DNA from: Rhizophagus prolifer
Lineage: Eukaryota > Glomeromycota > Glomeromycetes > Glomerales > Glomeraceae
NCBI GenBank assembly: GCA_019425655.1
Contig: NQWY01024766.1
Coordinates: forward strand, 1 to 26,604
Length of the DNA: 26,604 bases
Reading direction: 5' to 3'
Shown: positions 1 through 8,705 of the stretch, piece by piece
Numbering within the stretch: the first letter of the stretch is position 1
How the letters are laid out: the number at the start of each line of letters is the position of its first letter
Made by a program: the position numbers and the translations under genes
Notes under the pieces: model-generated
What the model saw: only the letters and a program-made list of their open reading frames with translations
Told to the model about the DNA's origin: nothing
The model's database searches: none

Positions 1-1286
1 GCCCACATTGCTATAGCAATAGGAGTTAAATCCTCAAATATACTAGAAGGTATTACTTTCACTCTATTCAAATACCAAGCCGAATGTAAAAGTGTAAAAC
101 AAGGATAAGTCCGAGTTTGAAAACTTAAACCAAAGTACTGTTGTCCTTTCAGAATTTGAGTAACAGGAAAGGGTAAAGATTGGCAGTAGTGAGCCATAAT
201 ATTATAAACCCATAGTGCAAATCCTACGTGAATAATTGATTGCTTAAAACCTAATCTAGCGTCTTTATTGTTTTTGCCTTTTTGAATCCAACCATCACTA
301 AGAAGAAGGCCTACAGTTACGCTATGAATGAAAGGAGGTAAAGAGACCATATCTCTAAGTTTATAGCTATACCTTAGACCTAAAGTAGAAGAGAGATTAG
401 AACCCCATAGGACAACAGATGTGGAGTTTTTAGAAAAGTTAGACAGAGTAGAATATTGACGTTTAGTTAATCCTAAACTCCTATTTAGAGGAAGATGCGT
501 GGATGTGTTAACTGGGGGGGAATTTTCAGAGTGTAAAGAAATGGCATCGTTGATGTAAGAACTAGTAAGCAATACGAATACATAAGCTTGAATAATAGCT
601 ACACCTATTTCTAGGCCATATAAAAGAGTTAAAAGTAAGAGAGGGACAGGAGCTAAAAGAACACCAATTAGAGAACCAATTATAAACTGCCATGAGAAAG
701 AGCCTATAATATGTAAAAGGATGTGACCGGCAAGCATGTTGGCACTTAGACGAATACCTAATGAAAAAGCTCTAGCTAAGTAAGAGACACTTTCAATTAA
801 AACTAACAGGGGAACTAAAGCTAGTGGAGTTCCAGCAGGGACAAAAAGAGAAAAGAAGTGTAGTCCGTGACGATGTAAACCTAAAAGAGTAACCCCTAAT
901 AAAATGGTAGAACTAAGACCTAGGGTTAAAGCAAAGTGAGCTGTAGCAGTAAAGCTATAAGGGATAAGACCTATTAAGTTTAGAAGTAATATAAATAAGA
1001 ACAGAGAATAAATAGCAGGAAAATAAGGCTGTCCTTTAGGACCTATTTGATTTTTTACTAGTTGAAGTATAAATCCAAAAAGAGATTCTATACAAAGCAT
1101 TAATGTATTACCCAATCCTAACACCCCCTCTTTATTGTATAATAAGTGTAGAATAATCAGGAAGAATGAGGCCAGTAACAGATAAAAGCCTATGTTAGTC
1201 AGCCCAATTTGTATATAGCCAAAGAGAGGTCCTTCCATTGCTATAAACTTAACAATCTCAAACTGCTCAAGAGGATTAAAAATCAT
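1..1286 (-). CDS. atp6: ATP synthase subunit a (atp6) fused in frame to a LAGLIDADG homing endonuclease; 3' end outside window
   Basis: Residues 1-252 are a complete ATP synthase Fo subunit a, the inner-membrane proton channel that works with the atp9 ring. The start is ATG at 1286-1284 (MIFNPLEQFEIVKF). The channel helix with the essential arginine is visible (AFSLGIRLSANMLAGH, Arg179), as is Glu228 in LEIGVAIIQAYVF. The usual family end is reached at SYINDAISLH (531-533), but there is no stop. The frame continues for at least 176 codons through a linker into an endonuclease domain. That domain has a first LAGLIDADG motif, VGLLLSDGW (about 288-315), then a conserved core including HYCQSLPFP, and at the window edge the start of the second motif (LTPIAIAMW). 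The frame is open to base 1. Similar C-terminal atp6-endonuclease fusions are known from Allomyces and other early-diverging fungi. Whether the extension is cleaved or translated separately cannot be seen. Confidence 0.9.
   Translation of the reverse strand, partial: MIFNPLEQFEIVKFIAMEGPLFGYIQIGLTNIGFYLLLASFFLIILHLLYNKEGVLGLGNTLMLCIESLFGFILQLVKNQIGPKGQPYFPAIYSLFLFILLLNLIGLIPYSFTATAHFALTLGLSSTILLGVTLLGLHRHGLHFFSLFVPAGTPLALVPLLVLIESVSYLARAFSLGIRLSANMLAGHILLHIIGSFSWQFIIGSLIGVLLAPVPLLLLTLLYGLEIGVAIIQAYVFVLLTSSYINDAISLHSENSPPVNTSTHLPLNRSLGLTKRQYSTLSNFSKNSTSVVLWGSNLSSTLGLRYSYKLRDMVSLPPFIHSVTVGLLLSDGWIQKGKNNKDARLGFKQSIIHVGFALWVYNIMAHYCQSLPFPVTQILKGQQYFGLSFQTRTYPCFTLLHSAWYLNRVKVIPSSIFEDLTPIAIAMW
514..526 (-). 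terminator. C-rich motif AAAATTCCCCCCC inside the atp6 fusion
   Basis: This copy of the recurrent gene-end motif lies six bases past the normal atp6 C-terminus, exactly where the 3' end of an unfused atp6 mRNA would be expected. Here it is translated (residues NSPP of the linker). The tract has seven C's. Confidence 0.5.
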
Positions 1287-1449
1287 TGCTGTTTTCTAAA
1301 TATTTAATTTCCGTGTTTCGGATACTTCCTTAGATTATAATATAAAAACAATTACGAACTGATAGACGCATTGAGATCTGCAATAAATCGTTGTCTTCTT
1401 GCTTACTCTAAAATCAGTCATACGCTTCTGCCTCTATTCAATCAATAAC
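1287..1449. other. atp6 upstream region
   Basis: No gene is seen. On the gene strand it contains AACACGGAAAT (1307-1317), also found upstream of cox3. It also contains CTATCAGTTCG (about 1355-1365), a member of the TATCAGTTCTA family found upstream of other genes. Confidence 0.4.
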
Positions 1450-1640
1450 TAATCTTCAGTCTTCAATAGATTCTCAATTTAATAACCTTTCTTCTACTAT
1501 GTCTTCTGGCTTCAAAGAGGTTGTTAATGCTATCAAAGCTCAACCTTCATTTCCTACCTCATCTCAACCCTCTCAAACTCCTGGTGAAGTCCAGGTAGCT
1601 CCTCAATCAGCACAAGTTGACCTAACTCCTATCTTTAAAG
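1450..1640 (+). pseudogene. fragment of an unidentified Ser/Pro/Gln-rich reading frame
   Basis: The plus-strand frame reads SSIDSQFNNLSSTMSSGF, then FKEVVNAIKAQPS, then a Ser/Pro/Gln-rich tail. It resembles the frame at about 3290-3430 (SLNNLSNKLDSSINSLP, then AIAQAIKS), so the two look like copies of one module. It stops looking like this protein near 1640, where minus-strand GIY-YIG sequence begins. I do not recognise the family. It lies among linear-plasmid polymerase fossils and may come from the same element. Confidence 0.4.
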
Positions 1641-1669
1641 TAATTCTTTATAGGTATTACACCTTTTAT

Positions 1670-2080
1670 CTCCTTTCTTAATTTCAGACATATTTGCTAA
1701 GGACTCAAGGGAATGTTTAAACCCTAAAGAGGAACCGGCTGTAGTTAATATGTTATAAGAAGGTTTACAAAGGTCTATTGCTCGTTGCTCTAGCTCTAAT
1801 AATTAAGATGAATAACCATATTTGAGTAAAGCCCTGTTAATTATGGAAGAATATTTACGATAGTAAGGAAAGCTAAGCTGAGATAGCAATACATTCTCTG
1901 TCTAAGGTTGTCTGAAGATCCTATGTAAAACGAGTCCCTGAGCTTCGTAAAGCAGTCTTCTCCTTCTGGTAAAACATATTCATCTAAGGCTACTTTTGAC
2001 TCTCTAGTCAATGAAGGAAAAATAGTGATGGACACTTTCAATGCCTCTCCTTCCCTAGAGGAGTTAATGTTTTCTATCAC
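1670..2080 (-). pseudogene. broken GIY-YIG homing endonuclease
   Basis: Read on the minus strand, the family's segments appear in normal order but in more than one frame, so the gene is broken. The YIG part is DSFYIGSSDNLRQRMYCYLS (about 1862-1930). Then come KYSSIINRALLKYGYSS (about 1800-1850) and EQRAIDLCKPSYNIL with TTAGSSLGFKHSLES (about 1695-1795), ending in a NUMOD3-like SLANMSEIKKG near 1672. The N-terminal GIY strand is not convincingly present. These enzymes normally ride in group I introns or as free-standing mobile genes. No intron core is seen here, so this looks like a solo insertion that has decayed. It overlaps no host gene. Confidence 0.75.
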
Positions 2081-2289
2081 GGATTCTAAAAGAGGCCATA
2101 TCTGAGCTTTTTTCGACGGAAACGTGTTCCACGCCTAGCATTTGCTTAATATAAAACAAAAGTCGTAAGTTATACGAACTCTGTCCAATTTTAAAGACAA
2201 GGTATTCTCTTGCTTACTGATGGAAAAGGTTCCATCTCCATCTGTAACACCTACTAACCATTGACAGAACCTCTTCTTCCTCTTTTAAA

Positions 2290-3230
2290 TTAATCTTCAA
2301 CAATTTATAATTGAGAATTTCCCTTCTATTCATGATAGTAGATTTGAAGCCTCAATTAGAGAGCTATTTTCTATCTTATTAAATTCTAATCCAAATGCTC
2401 AATTTCAACTTAGAGTAGAGTGTGATATCCCTTCTTTAAATTCACCTGATACTGGGTTTAGAACTCTAGGTAAAGGATTCTTCTTAAATCATGACTCTAA
2501 CCTTCAACAACTAATTAATATGCTAAATGAATATATAGAGAAATTTGAAGCTCAGTCGGGCAGCGGAGAAGGTGAAGAATATTTTACTAACCGTTCTAGA
2601 ATTTTCGTATATAATAATACTAATTTAACAGTAGATCAAGCTAAACTTGATGAAGTATATGGTGCTAGAGCCGGTGTATGGCAGGCTTCTCGTAAAGCAG
2701 CTAAAGCTACTCCAAATCTAAATGTAATAACTTCTGCTGTAACTTCAGCTAATGCTGAACTAGTTTCTCAAATAAGTAAAACTAATTCTAAATTAGATAC
2801 TTTAATTAACGTAATGACTACTAAAGCAGCTCCTGCTGCTTCTACTCAACCCACTCCTTCTACTTCAAATCCTTATGTAGAATTACTTATTGCTGCCACA
2901 CCCCTTTTAGCTCCATTAGTAGCTCACTTTACAGGAATTAATCCTGAAGCCCCTGTAACTACTCCTTCTCCTCAAACAAAACCCGCTATGACATCTCTGA
3001 CTGAAGAGTCGGTTATACAATTAATTAAAGAAAATTCATTAGATGCTACCCAAGTAAGAGCAATGGTAAGATCTGAAGTTAGAAGCACTGCTAATGACCT
3101 ACGTAATGGAATGTCTTCTTCTATTGCCGGTGTTAATACTAGACTAAATGAAGTAGGTAAAACAATGGGTAGACTAGAAAATCTACTTCTTAAAGCTCTT
3201 CCTTCTTCTAATTGTTTCCATAGGCCGTAG
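2290..3230 (+). CDS. unidentified reading frame, Ala/Ser/Thr/Pro-rich with coiled-coil-like segments
   Basis: This is an open plus-strand frame. The first ATG is at 2520 (236 codons), but the frame is open from about 2290 with protein-like sequence (FIIENFPSIHDSRFEASIRE; FRTLGKGFFLNHDSNLQQLI), so the true 5' end is uncertain. After a polar N-terminal part there is a stretch predicted to coil by eye (SANAELVSQISKTNSKLDTL), a low-complexity AAPAASTQPTPSTSNP linker, one hydrophobic segment (VELLIAATPLLAPLVAHF), a second linker, and a C-terminal coil-like part (NTRLNEVGKTMGRLENLLL). It is the longest intact unknown frame in the window and lies opposite to all host genes. The FRTLGK...LN segment faintly recalls N-terminal parts of linear-plasmid polymerases, which is a guess. 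No function is assigned. Confidence 0.5.
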
Positions 3231-3258
3231 TGCCTTTCAATTCCTTTTTATTTGATCA

Positions 3259-3570
3259 TTGGATCAGTGTGCTTTATTCTTCTCTTTCTGCAAACCTTCT
3301 CTTAATTCAAATATAACTTCTAGTCTCAATAACCTTTCTAATAAATTAGATTCTTCAATAAACTCTTTACCTAACGCTATAGCACAAGCTATAAAATCAA
3401 CTAGTCCTGCAACTACAACCTGCACAAGTAAACACATCTTCAAATACGTCTTCAGCTGAATTAAAACTCCTTAAAGAGGAAATTCTTAACGAACTACATA
3501 TGACTCAAAAAGTTAACTTACTTAATGAAAATATTGCTCGTCAGTCTGCCCTTCGTTTTTCCAAGGCAAC
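3259..3570 (+). pseudogene. second copy of the unidentified coil-rich module, broken
   Basis: The frame carries SLNNLSNKLDSSINSLP and AIAQAIKSTSPATT, matching the layout of the fragment at 1450-1640. Coil-like sequence follows nearby (SSAELKLLKEEILNELHMTQ). It is broken and of unknown family. It lies directly after the 2290-3230 frame on the same strand, which suggests that the region was built by duplication of one element. Confidence 0.4.
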
Positions 3571-3690
3571 GCCGTCGTAGGAAATGCTTAAAAAAGTAAG
3601 AACCCCGTAACGACTGACCGAAAGGAAGGGTTTTTAATAAAATTAAAGGGCAACACGCCAGCACTTCTAGGTTTCAGCCAATTATGGAAT

Positions 3691-3705
3691 TAGTATAATA
3701 TACTA
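3691..3705. repeat. perfect palindrome TAGTATAATATACTA
   Basis: Two 7-base arms flank a central A. It is part of a roughly 28-base leader (3690-3718, ending GGTAGACCAACAA) that recurs with a few changes at 23686-23714. Both copies precede LAGLIDADG and plasmid-polymerase pieces on the plus strand. Confidence 0.6.
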
Positions 3706-3786
3706 GGTAGACCAACAAAGCAGGAAGACTATGAAGAACAAGTTGAAAATGACTTAGAAGTAAGTAACAATATTATCATTTTTATT

Positions 3787-3890
3787 ATGAAATCACCAAA
3801 CCCACAGCTAGCTCTTTCTCCTATTCAACGTGAAATCCTTGTAGGAGATCCTCATCAACTTGATAAAAATTCTCTCACATATAGACTTTG
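3787..3890 (+). pseudogene. N-terminal scrap of a LAGLIDADG endonuclease
   Basis: The plus-strand frame starts with ATG at 3787. It reads LALSPIQREILVGD, the conserved segment leading into the first LAGLIDADG motif of the fungal mitochondrial family, and then loses similarity. Only about 20 recognisable residues remain, so it is clearly a remnant. Confidence 0.55.
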
Positions 3891-4050
3891 CTAGCTCATT
3901 ATTCTTTAAAACCACCAGATCAGTTAGGAAAATCTCCTAATTATAAGCTTATCAGGGAATTTCATAGGGGGTTACCTTCTCGTACCAATGTAGCAATAGC
4001 CAGTGCAGTAACGGCTTATTCTCGTATGATTATAAACTTGACTCTGGAAT
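3885..4050 (+). mobile_element. fossil of a linear mitochondrial plasmid type B DNA polymerase (piece A)
   Basis: The piece contains RTNVAIASAVTAYSRMIIN, a well-conserved block of the palm region of protein-primed plasmid polymerases. It is preceded by KPPDQLGKSPNYKLIREF, which resembles the LPDELVGK..G..KLE block. In whole polymerases that block follows the NVAIASA block, so the order here suggests rearrangement. It is a short, broken relic on the strand opposite the host genes. Similar blocks recur at about 13.1-13.55 kb and 24.0-24.24 kb. Confidence 0.65.
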
Positions 4051-4237
4051 GAGTGAGGAGGGTATGATTAAGCCTATGTTGGTAAATAAATCTGAGAAGG
4101 GTGATTCTTCATCAATAGGTTCTGTGTTGACAGGTGGTTCTACTCTTTTAAAGGAGTCTGCTCCATTGCTATCATCAGTTGCTGCTCAATATGGTTCAAA
4201 GTTGATAGAACAGAGATTAGGAAGGAATATTTGGTAA
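4049..4237 (+). CDS. small unidentified frame, 62 residues
   Basis: This is an intact small plus-strand frame starting at ATG 4049. It has a Gly/Ser-rich middle (SSSIGSVLTGGSTLLKES) and an Ala/Ser/Leu segment with a basic tail (KLIEQRLGRN). It follows polymerase piece A directly. I do not recognise it. It may be an accessory frame of the plasmid element or a chance frame. No start signal stands out. Confidence 0.25.
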   Translation: MSEEGMIKPMLVNKSEKGDSSSIGSVLTGGSTLLKESAPLLSSVAAQYGSKLIEQRLGRNIW

Positions 4238-4442
4238 AGGAGTTCAAGCTTTCCTTAAAGGGTAGAACAAGGAAGATAGAATCAAATCCTCCTTATCAGG
4301 AACAGAGTTAGACTCCCCTTCAATCAGAGTAAAGATATGTCCTGACAGCAAGCTTCCCACTACGAAGGGTTGGTTGAGATTGGAAGAACGGATGAGTGTA
4401 GAAGGGAGATTAGGGTATATTTGATGATTTTGAGTGTAATTT

Positions 4443-4454
4443 GGGGGAATTTTA
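4443..4454 (-). terminator. C-rich 3' motif at nad1 stop (TAAAATTCCCCC)
   Basis: The motif starts with the nad1 stop codon itself: TAA followed by AATTCCCCC. The same arrangement is seen at nad3. Confidence 0.55.
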
Positions 4455-5426
4455 AGAAGGTGTAATTTCAAAGGCTACGAGAAGACTCAAAGTCAAAATA
4501 AAGAAGGCAAAACCTAATGGTAAAAGGGTAGTCCAACATATAACCATCAATTGGTCAAATCTTACCCGAGGTAATGTAGCCCTAACCCAAACAAAAAAGA
4601 AGAATATAGCAGAGGATTTTAATCCTAATATTAGTGATTCAAGAAGGGGAGTTGAGGGTAAACCAAAAGGTAAAAGGTAACCACCTAAAAATAAAAGACT
4701 AGTAAGGGTACTCATCAATAGAATTGACCCATATTCAGCTAGATAAAAAAAGGCAAAGGGTAAGGCTGAATGTTCTACCATAAATCCTGCTACGAGCTCT
4801 TGTTCTGCTTCGGGCAGATCGAAAGGTGCTCTATTTGTCTCCGCAAGAATGACGATAAACCAAACTAAAGAAAGCGGTAATAAAGGTATTATTAGCCATA
4901 CTCCTTGTTGAAATTCAACAATTTGAAGGAAGGATAGAGAACCTGTTATTGATACAATTATAAGAATAACCATAGCCAGAGGAAGTTCATAACTTACAAG
5001 TTGTGCTGAAGATCTTAATGATCCAAGGAAAGCATATTTAGAGTTAGCTGACCAACCGGCAAGCAGAACACCATAAACTCCTAAAGAAGAAATAGCCAGA
5101 AGAAATAGAACTCCTAGACTGATATCTGCTAGGGCTGTACCTTTGGCAAATGGAATTACTGCCCAACCCATAAGAGCTAAGGACAGAGTAATAAAAGGTG
5201 AAATTAAGAAGATTACCTTATTAGCGTGGCTGGGAATTACAGCCTCCTTAACCACAAGTTTTAAGGCATCAGCAAAAGGTTGGAGAATCCCGTAAAAACC
5301 CACTACATTAGGTCCTACCCTTCGTTGCATAGAAGCCATTACTTTCCGTTCAGCTAGAGTCAAGAAAGCAATACTTCCTAGCAAAGGTAGTAGAATTATG
5401 AAAGATTCCAGTAAGAAGAATAGCAT
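4452..5426 (-). CDS. nad1: NADH dehydrogenase subunit 1
   Basis: This membrane-arm subunit of complex I adjoins the quinone site. The 324-residue frame is complete and of normal length. It starts with ATG at 5426 (MLFFLLESFIILLPLLGSIA) and ends TAA at 4452. Family signatures are AERKVMASMQRRVGPN (residues 25-40) and ETNRAPFDLPEAEQEL (196-211), separated by several hydrophobic helices. No intron is present. The stop codon is the first part of the C-rich motif TAAAATTCCCCC. A 415-base spacer separates it from cox3 upstream. Confidence 0.98.
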   Translation of the reverse strand: MLFFLLESFIILLPLLGSIAFLTLAERKVMASMQRRVGPNVVGFYGILQPFADALKLVVKEAVIPSHANKVIFLISPFITLSLALMGWAVIPFAKGTALADISLGVLFLLAISSLGVYGVLLAGWSANSKYAFLGSLRSSAQLVSYELPLAMVILIIVSITGSLSFLQIVEFQQGVWLIIPLLPLSLVWFIVILAETNRAPFDLPEAEQELVAGFMVEHSALPFAFFYLAEYGSILLMSTLTSLLFLGGYLLPFGLPSTPLLESLILGLKSSAIFFFFVWVRATLPRVRFDQLMVICWTTLLPLGFAFFILTLSLLVAFEITPS

Positions 5427-5821
5427 GTGAACAGATTGGGAAGATTAACTTCTAAGTAAGGGGTATTTTCAATAATAAATTAGAGTAAGTACACCAGATA
5501 GTGAGACTGGGGGAGAGGTAAAAGTGTTGAATAAGGGAGAGTAAAGGTAAGGCAGGATTGGTTAAGAAGATTCTTAAATGAATAAGTAGTAGAGATAGAC
5601 ACACTCTGAAAAACAGGGAAAGTTAGCATCTGACTCCTTAATTGACTTCTTCTTTATCAAACATTGAAATATCGATAGATTACTCAGAAATCTCGTCTTT
5701 CTGATTTTTCTTCAATAGTTTAGCCTGCTCTCTTAATTCAAGCTTAGCCTCCATAGTTGGTAATCATTTGAACTAATTCTCTAGCTTTGTTAGAGATTAA
5801 AGGATAACTTAAGAAATTAGT
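5427..5821. other. spacer between cox3 and nad1
   Basis: No convincing gene is seen. An orphan GGGGTATTTTC stretch near 5459 resembles the C-rich gene-end motif on the gene strand, and TTAGAAGTT (about 5446-5455) resembles half of the 5' motif family. A 24-codon minus-strand frame starting near 5754 is too short to call. Confidence 0.5.
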
Positions 5822-5836
5822 GGGGGGGGGAATTTT
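5822..5836 (-). terminator. C-rich 3' motif after cox3
   Basis: On the gene strand this reads AAAATT followed by nine C's, a few bases beyond the cox3 stop codon. It is the longest C run of the series. Confidence 0.55.
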
Positions 5837-5841
5837 GAGAA

Positions 5842-6962
5842 TTAAGTTAGAGGGGGTTCACCGCCACCCCATACGTAAACAAAGATGAAAAGGAAAAGCC
5901 AAACGACGTCAACGAAATGCCAATATAAGATAGCACCTTCGTATCCAACATGATGATGTTTAGTAAGATGATAGTTGATAAGACGATATAAGCCTACTCC
6001 TAAGAAGATAGAACCTATTAACACATGTGCACCATGGAAGCCCGTACCAAAAAAGAAGCAAGAGCCAAAAGCTCCATCTGAGATAGTAAAGGGAGCATTA
6101 TAGTACTCATAAAGCTGTACACCCGTAAAGATAAGAGCAAGAATTACAGTATAAATAAGAGCCAGTATAGCATTTTTACGATCTCCAGCTATTAGAGAAT
6201 GGTGAGACCAAGTGACTGTAGCGCCTGAAGAAAGTAAAAGAATTGTATTAACAAGAGGTAATTCCCATGGATCAATGGGTTGTATACCTGCAGGGGGCCA
6301 ACTACAACCTAATTCAACTGTAGGGGCTAAGGCACTATCAAAGAAAGCCCAGAAGATAGAAAGGAAGAAAAAGACCTCAGATACAATAAAAAGGATAATA
6401 CCTAATATGAGGCCTTGTTGTACACGAGCAGTGTGATGCCCTAAGAATGTCAAATAGATTATCCTAAATTTCATTAGGGAATGGACTATATCTTTATGGT
6501 AGGTTTTCTCTTCTCTGAAATTCTAACACTACCTGTCCTGAGGACAAATCAAGCATTGTTATCAAAAGAATGAGAATGCTTAAATCTACCAACACTTGAC
6601 ATATAGTCTCTGAGGATCCTACTAGCTTTCAAGCTTTGGTTTCCTGCTGATTATCCAATCCTTAAGAATTTTAACCCAGTGTTACAGAGGGTATCCAAGG
6701 CTCTAAGAGTTTTCCAGCATATAGTCAAATTTATAGAAGGCACATTCTTGTTAAATATTTTACCTTCACGGATCACATCCGCCCACCATAGACCCATAGT
6801 AGAAATAACACCCAAAAGACCAATTGTTAAAAATATTCCTCCATGACCATATCCATGAAAATAACAGACTGCTGAAACAGTAGTAATAAGAAGAGCAAAT
6901 GAGCCTGCTAAAGGCCATGGTGAAGGTTCTACTAAGTGATAAGGATGAGGTTGAAACTTCAT
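5842..6962 (-). CDS. cox3: cytochrome c oxidase subunit 3, two exons
   Basis: This is a core subunit of complex IV in the inner membrane. Exon 1 is 6962-6762 (67 codons, [20 protein letters not shown] to WWADVIREG). Exon 2 is 6450-5842 ([14 protein letters not shown] to [12 protein letters not shown], stop TAA). Joined they give 269 residues, the normal length. The junction follows from the family sequence REG-TFLGHHT. It puts T before the intron and G as the last intron base, as expected for group I. Conserved [20 protein letters not shown] and the [12 protein letters not shown] region are intact. The C-rich 3' motif follows the stop directly. Confidence 0.97.
6451..6761 (-). other. group I intron in cox3, 311 bases, no ORF
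   Basis: The core elements read in order on the gene strand: AATCAGCAGGAAACC (Q-like, about 6639-6653), CTCAGAGACTATATG (R/P7, about 6600-6620) and AAAGATATAGTCC (S/P7', about 6485-6498). P7 halves CAGAGACTA and GATATAGTC can pair. An upstream GACTATATGCTGG segment is typical of subgroup IB. No endonuclease frame is present, so it is probably immobile or mobilised in trans. Confidence 0.85.
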
Positions 6963-7926
6963 GAAAAACTATATTTTATTTTTAGCCAGCTTTAGTCCCC
7001 ATTAATTAGGAGGCTCTGGTCGCTTTACTCCTTTATGTTATCACCCCTTGATGTTGCAAACAATCCAAACAAGAAAACAGCCAAAATTTAACGATTTCCG
7101 TGTTGAATCATCACTACCCCTAAAATAGAAGAAGATGAGGGTTAAGGTATTTTTCTAATGAAAACACAAGGAGGCTCTGTAAAATTGAGATATACCGTGT
7201 GAAAGTAAGGAGAAATTGTTCCTTTTCTTAGAACAAAACAAAAGGCTCCTTAAGGAGTCCTCTCTATATTTTTTACTCTATGCCCCTAGTTTCATATAAG
7301 CCGGGTTATGTAAGTTTCCGCTTCCCAATTTCCAGATCATCTGGAACTCCCCCTATTTTCTTGGATTTTAGGGGAATTGGTAAAATGTTAAACAAACAAA
7401 TCTTAAACGGATAACCTTCTGCTAATTTAGCTAGGCTTTTCCAATAATAGATGAAGTGATAGCCAAGCCAAGGTGTTCCTTTCCTTTGACAGGGAAAGAT
7501 TCCTAGGACTCCTTAGATGAGTGGCTCGGTTTACTCTTGGTTCACTGAGTGAAGGGGGAATCCTAACAAGGATGAAAAGAAGATTGAGGCTGAGGGGTAA
7601 TATGTAGGGAAGAGGGAACAACTGGGTTTTCAGAAGTGTTTTCATTAGATGTAATTCCTTTGAAAACACGAAGCCCTTGAAATTGTATTATTTTCTATTG
7701 CATTAAGTCATGAAATGCCTATCAGCTTCTAGTAAATCCCTTTCATTTTTAACCTCTTTCTTTCCTCTAATCTACCATGTCCTAGAGAATTACCCTCCAT
7801 TATCACTTATCCTTAATTGTTTATCCCTACTTAGCTGATTTGATCAGGGTAATATACCTACGTTTCCTAGTTTACTTCTGTAAGTTAACAAACTAATAGT
7901 CTCAACTCTTTTCACTAACGAAGATT
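6963..7926. other. nad6-cox3 spacer with several strong hairpins
   Basis: No gene is seen in about 960 bases. The spacer holds AACACGGAAAT on the gene strand (7094-7104, shared with the atp6 upstream region). It also holds a run of palindromes between 7246 and 7376, listed separately. A minus-strand 80-codon frame (7427-7669) has no family features and is discounted. Confidence 0.5.
7246..7376. repeat. cluster of palindromic hairpins
   Basis: Within 130 bases there are: CTCCTTAAGGAG (7246-7257, perfect); CATAAGCCGGGTTATG (about 7297-7312, one mismatch); TTCCAGATCATCTGGAA (7330-7346, perfect 8+1+8); and CCCCTA...TAGGGG arms around an AT-rich loop (about 7350-7375). This density resembles the GC-cluster or double-hairpin elements known in Allomyces and chytrid mitochondria. 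Confidence 0.55.
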
Positions 7927-7937
7927 GGGGAATTTTT
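7927..7937 (-). terminator. C-rich 3' motif after nad6
   Basis: AAAAATTCCCC on the gene strand, about 32 bases downstream of the nad6 stop. Confidence 0.45.
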
Positions 7938-7968
7938 AGAGAAGAAGCGATTCAAAGAAAAGAGTAAG

Positions 7969-8547
7969 CTAAGAGGTGGATTCACTAGTTTTATCAAGGC
8001 ATAATATAATTGGGCCTATAATAGCCAATAGTAGAATGATACCTGCATAAAGTAACCAGAGAGGGTATATAGTATATAAACATACACCTAATGAATGAAT
8101 GTTAGAGAAGTCTGCAAAGAGGTTTGTCCATTGAAGGGCTGAAGGATCAGAGATATGAGCAATGCCCAAAGTAGTTTGGTCAAACCAATTGTAAAGAGTA
8201 TCACCTCTAAATAAAGGTGAGCCAGTTAGTGTCCAAAGGAATGGAGTTCCAATAAGAAATGCAATAGGATATACTTTGCTAGCCTCTTCTCCTGAAGAGC
8301 TTAATTCAGCCAGCTTTATATCTAACATCATAATGACAAATAAAAAGAGTATGGCAATAGCCCCTACGTATATGATAAGGTAACTTAAGGCTAGAAAGGT
8401 TAGTCCCAGAAGAGCTAGGTAAGCTGAGACGGTAATGAAAACAGCTATCAGAAAAAGCACAGCAAGAATGGGATTGACCGCTGTTATAACAAAGATAGCA
8501 GAGAGCACAGCCACGAAAGGCAGTAATTCCAGTAGAAATGAACTCAT
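7969..8547 (-). CDS. nad6: NADH dehydrogenase subunit 6
   Basis: This is a small, very hydrophobic complex I membrane subunit. The 192-residue frame starts at ATG 8547 (MSSFLLELLPFVAVLSAIFV). The family signature YLIIYVGAIAILFLFVIMML (about residues 56-75, including the pi-bulge helix region) is intact, followed by a loop and C-terminal helices. No intron is present. It is separated from tRNA-Met upstream by about 160 bases. Confidence 0.96.
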   Translation of the reverse strand: MSSFLLELLPFVAVLSAIFVITAVNPILAVLFLIAVFITVSAYLALLGLTFLALSYLIIYVGAIAILFLFVIMMLDIKLAELSSSGEEASKVYPIAFLIGTPFLWTLTGSPLFRGDTLYNWFDQTTLGIAHISDPSALQWTNLFADFSNIHSLGVCLYTIYPLWLLYAGIILLLAIIGPIILCLDKTSESTS

Positions 8548-8705
8548 TACTTTAGTTTTTGCTTTTGCTTACTTCTTATTGCGGAAAAAGTCAGGATAGA
8601 TCAATTTTGGCACTATTTCAACTCCTTTACATTTCTATAGTTGCTCCCATGCTGGAACTCTACCAATTCTTACTGGAATTTTCCCTCTTACTCCGTTTCC
8701 TTGAT

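Noticed and set aside
4244-4471. 75-codon minus-strand frame overlapping the nad1 3' end
   Set aside because: It shares sequence with the nad1 end and spacer, has no family motif, and is better explained as a chance frame.
5680-5754. 24-codon charged minus-strand frame (MEAKLELREQAKLLKKN...)
   Set aside because: Too short and without a known family. A chance frame cannot be excluded.
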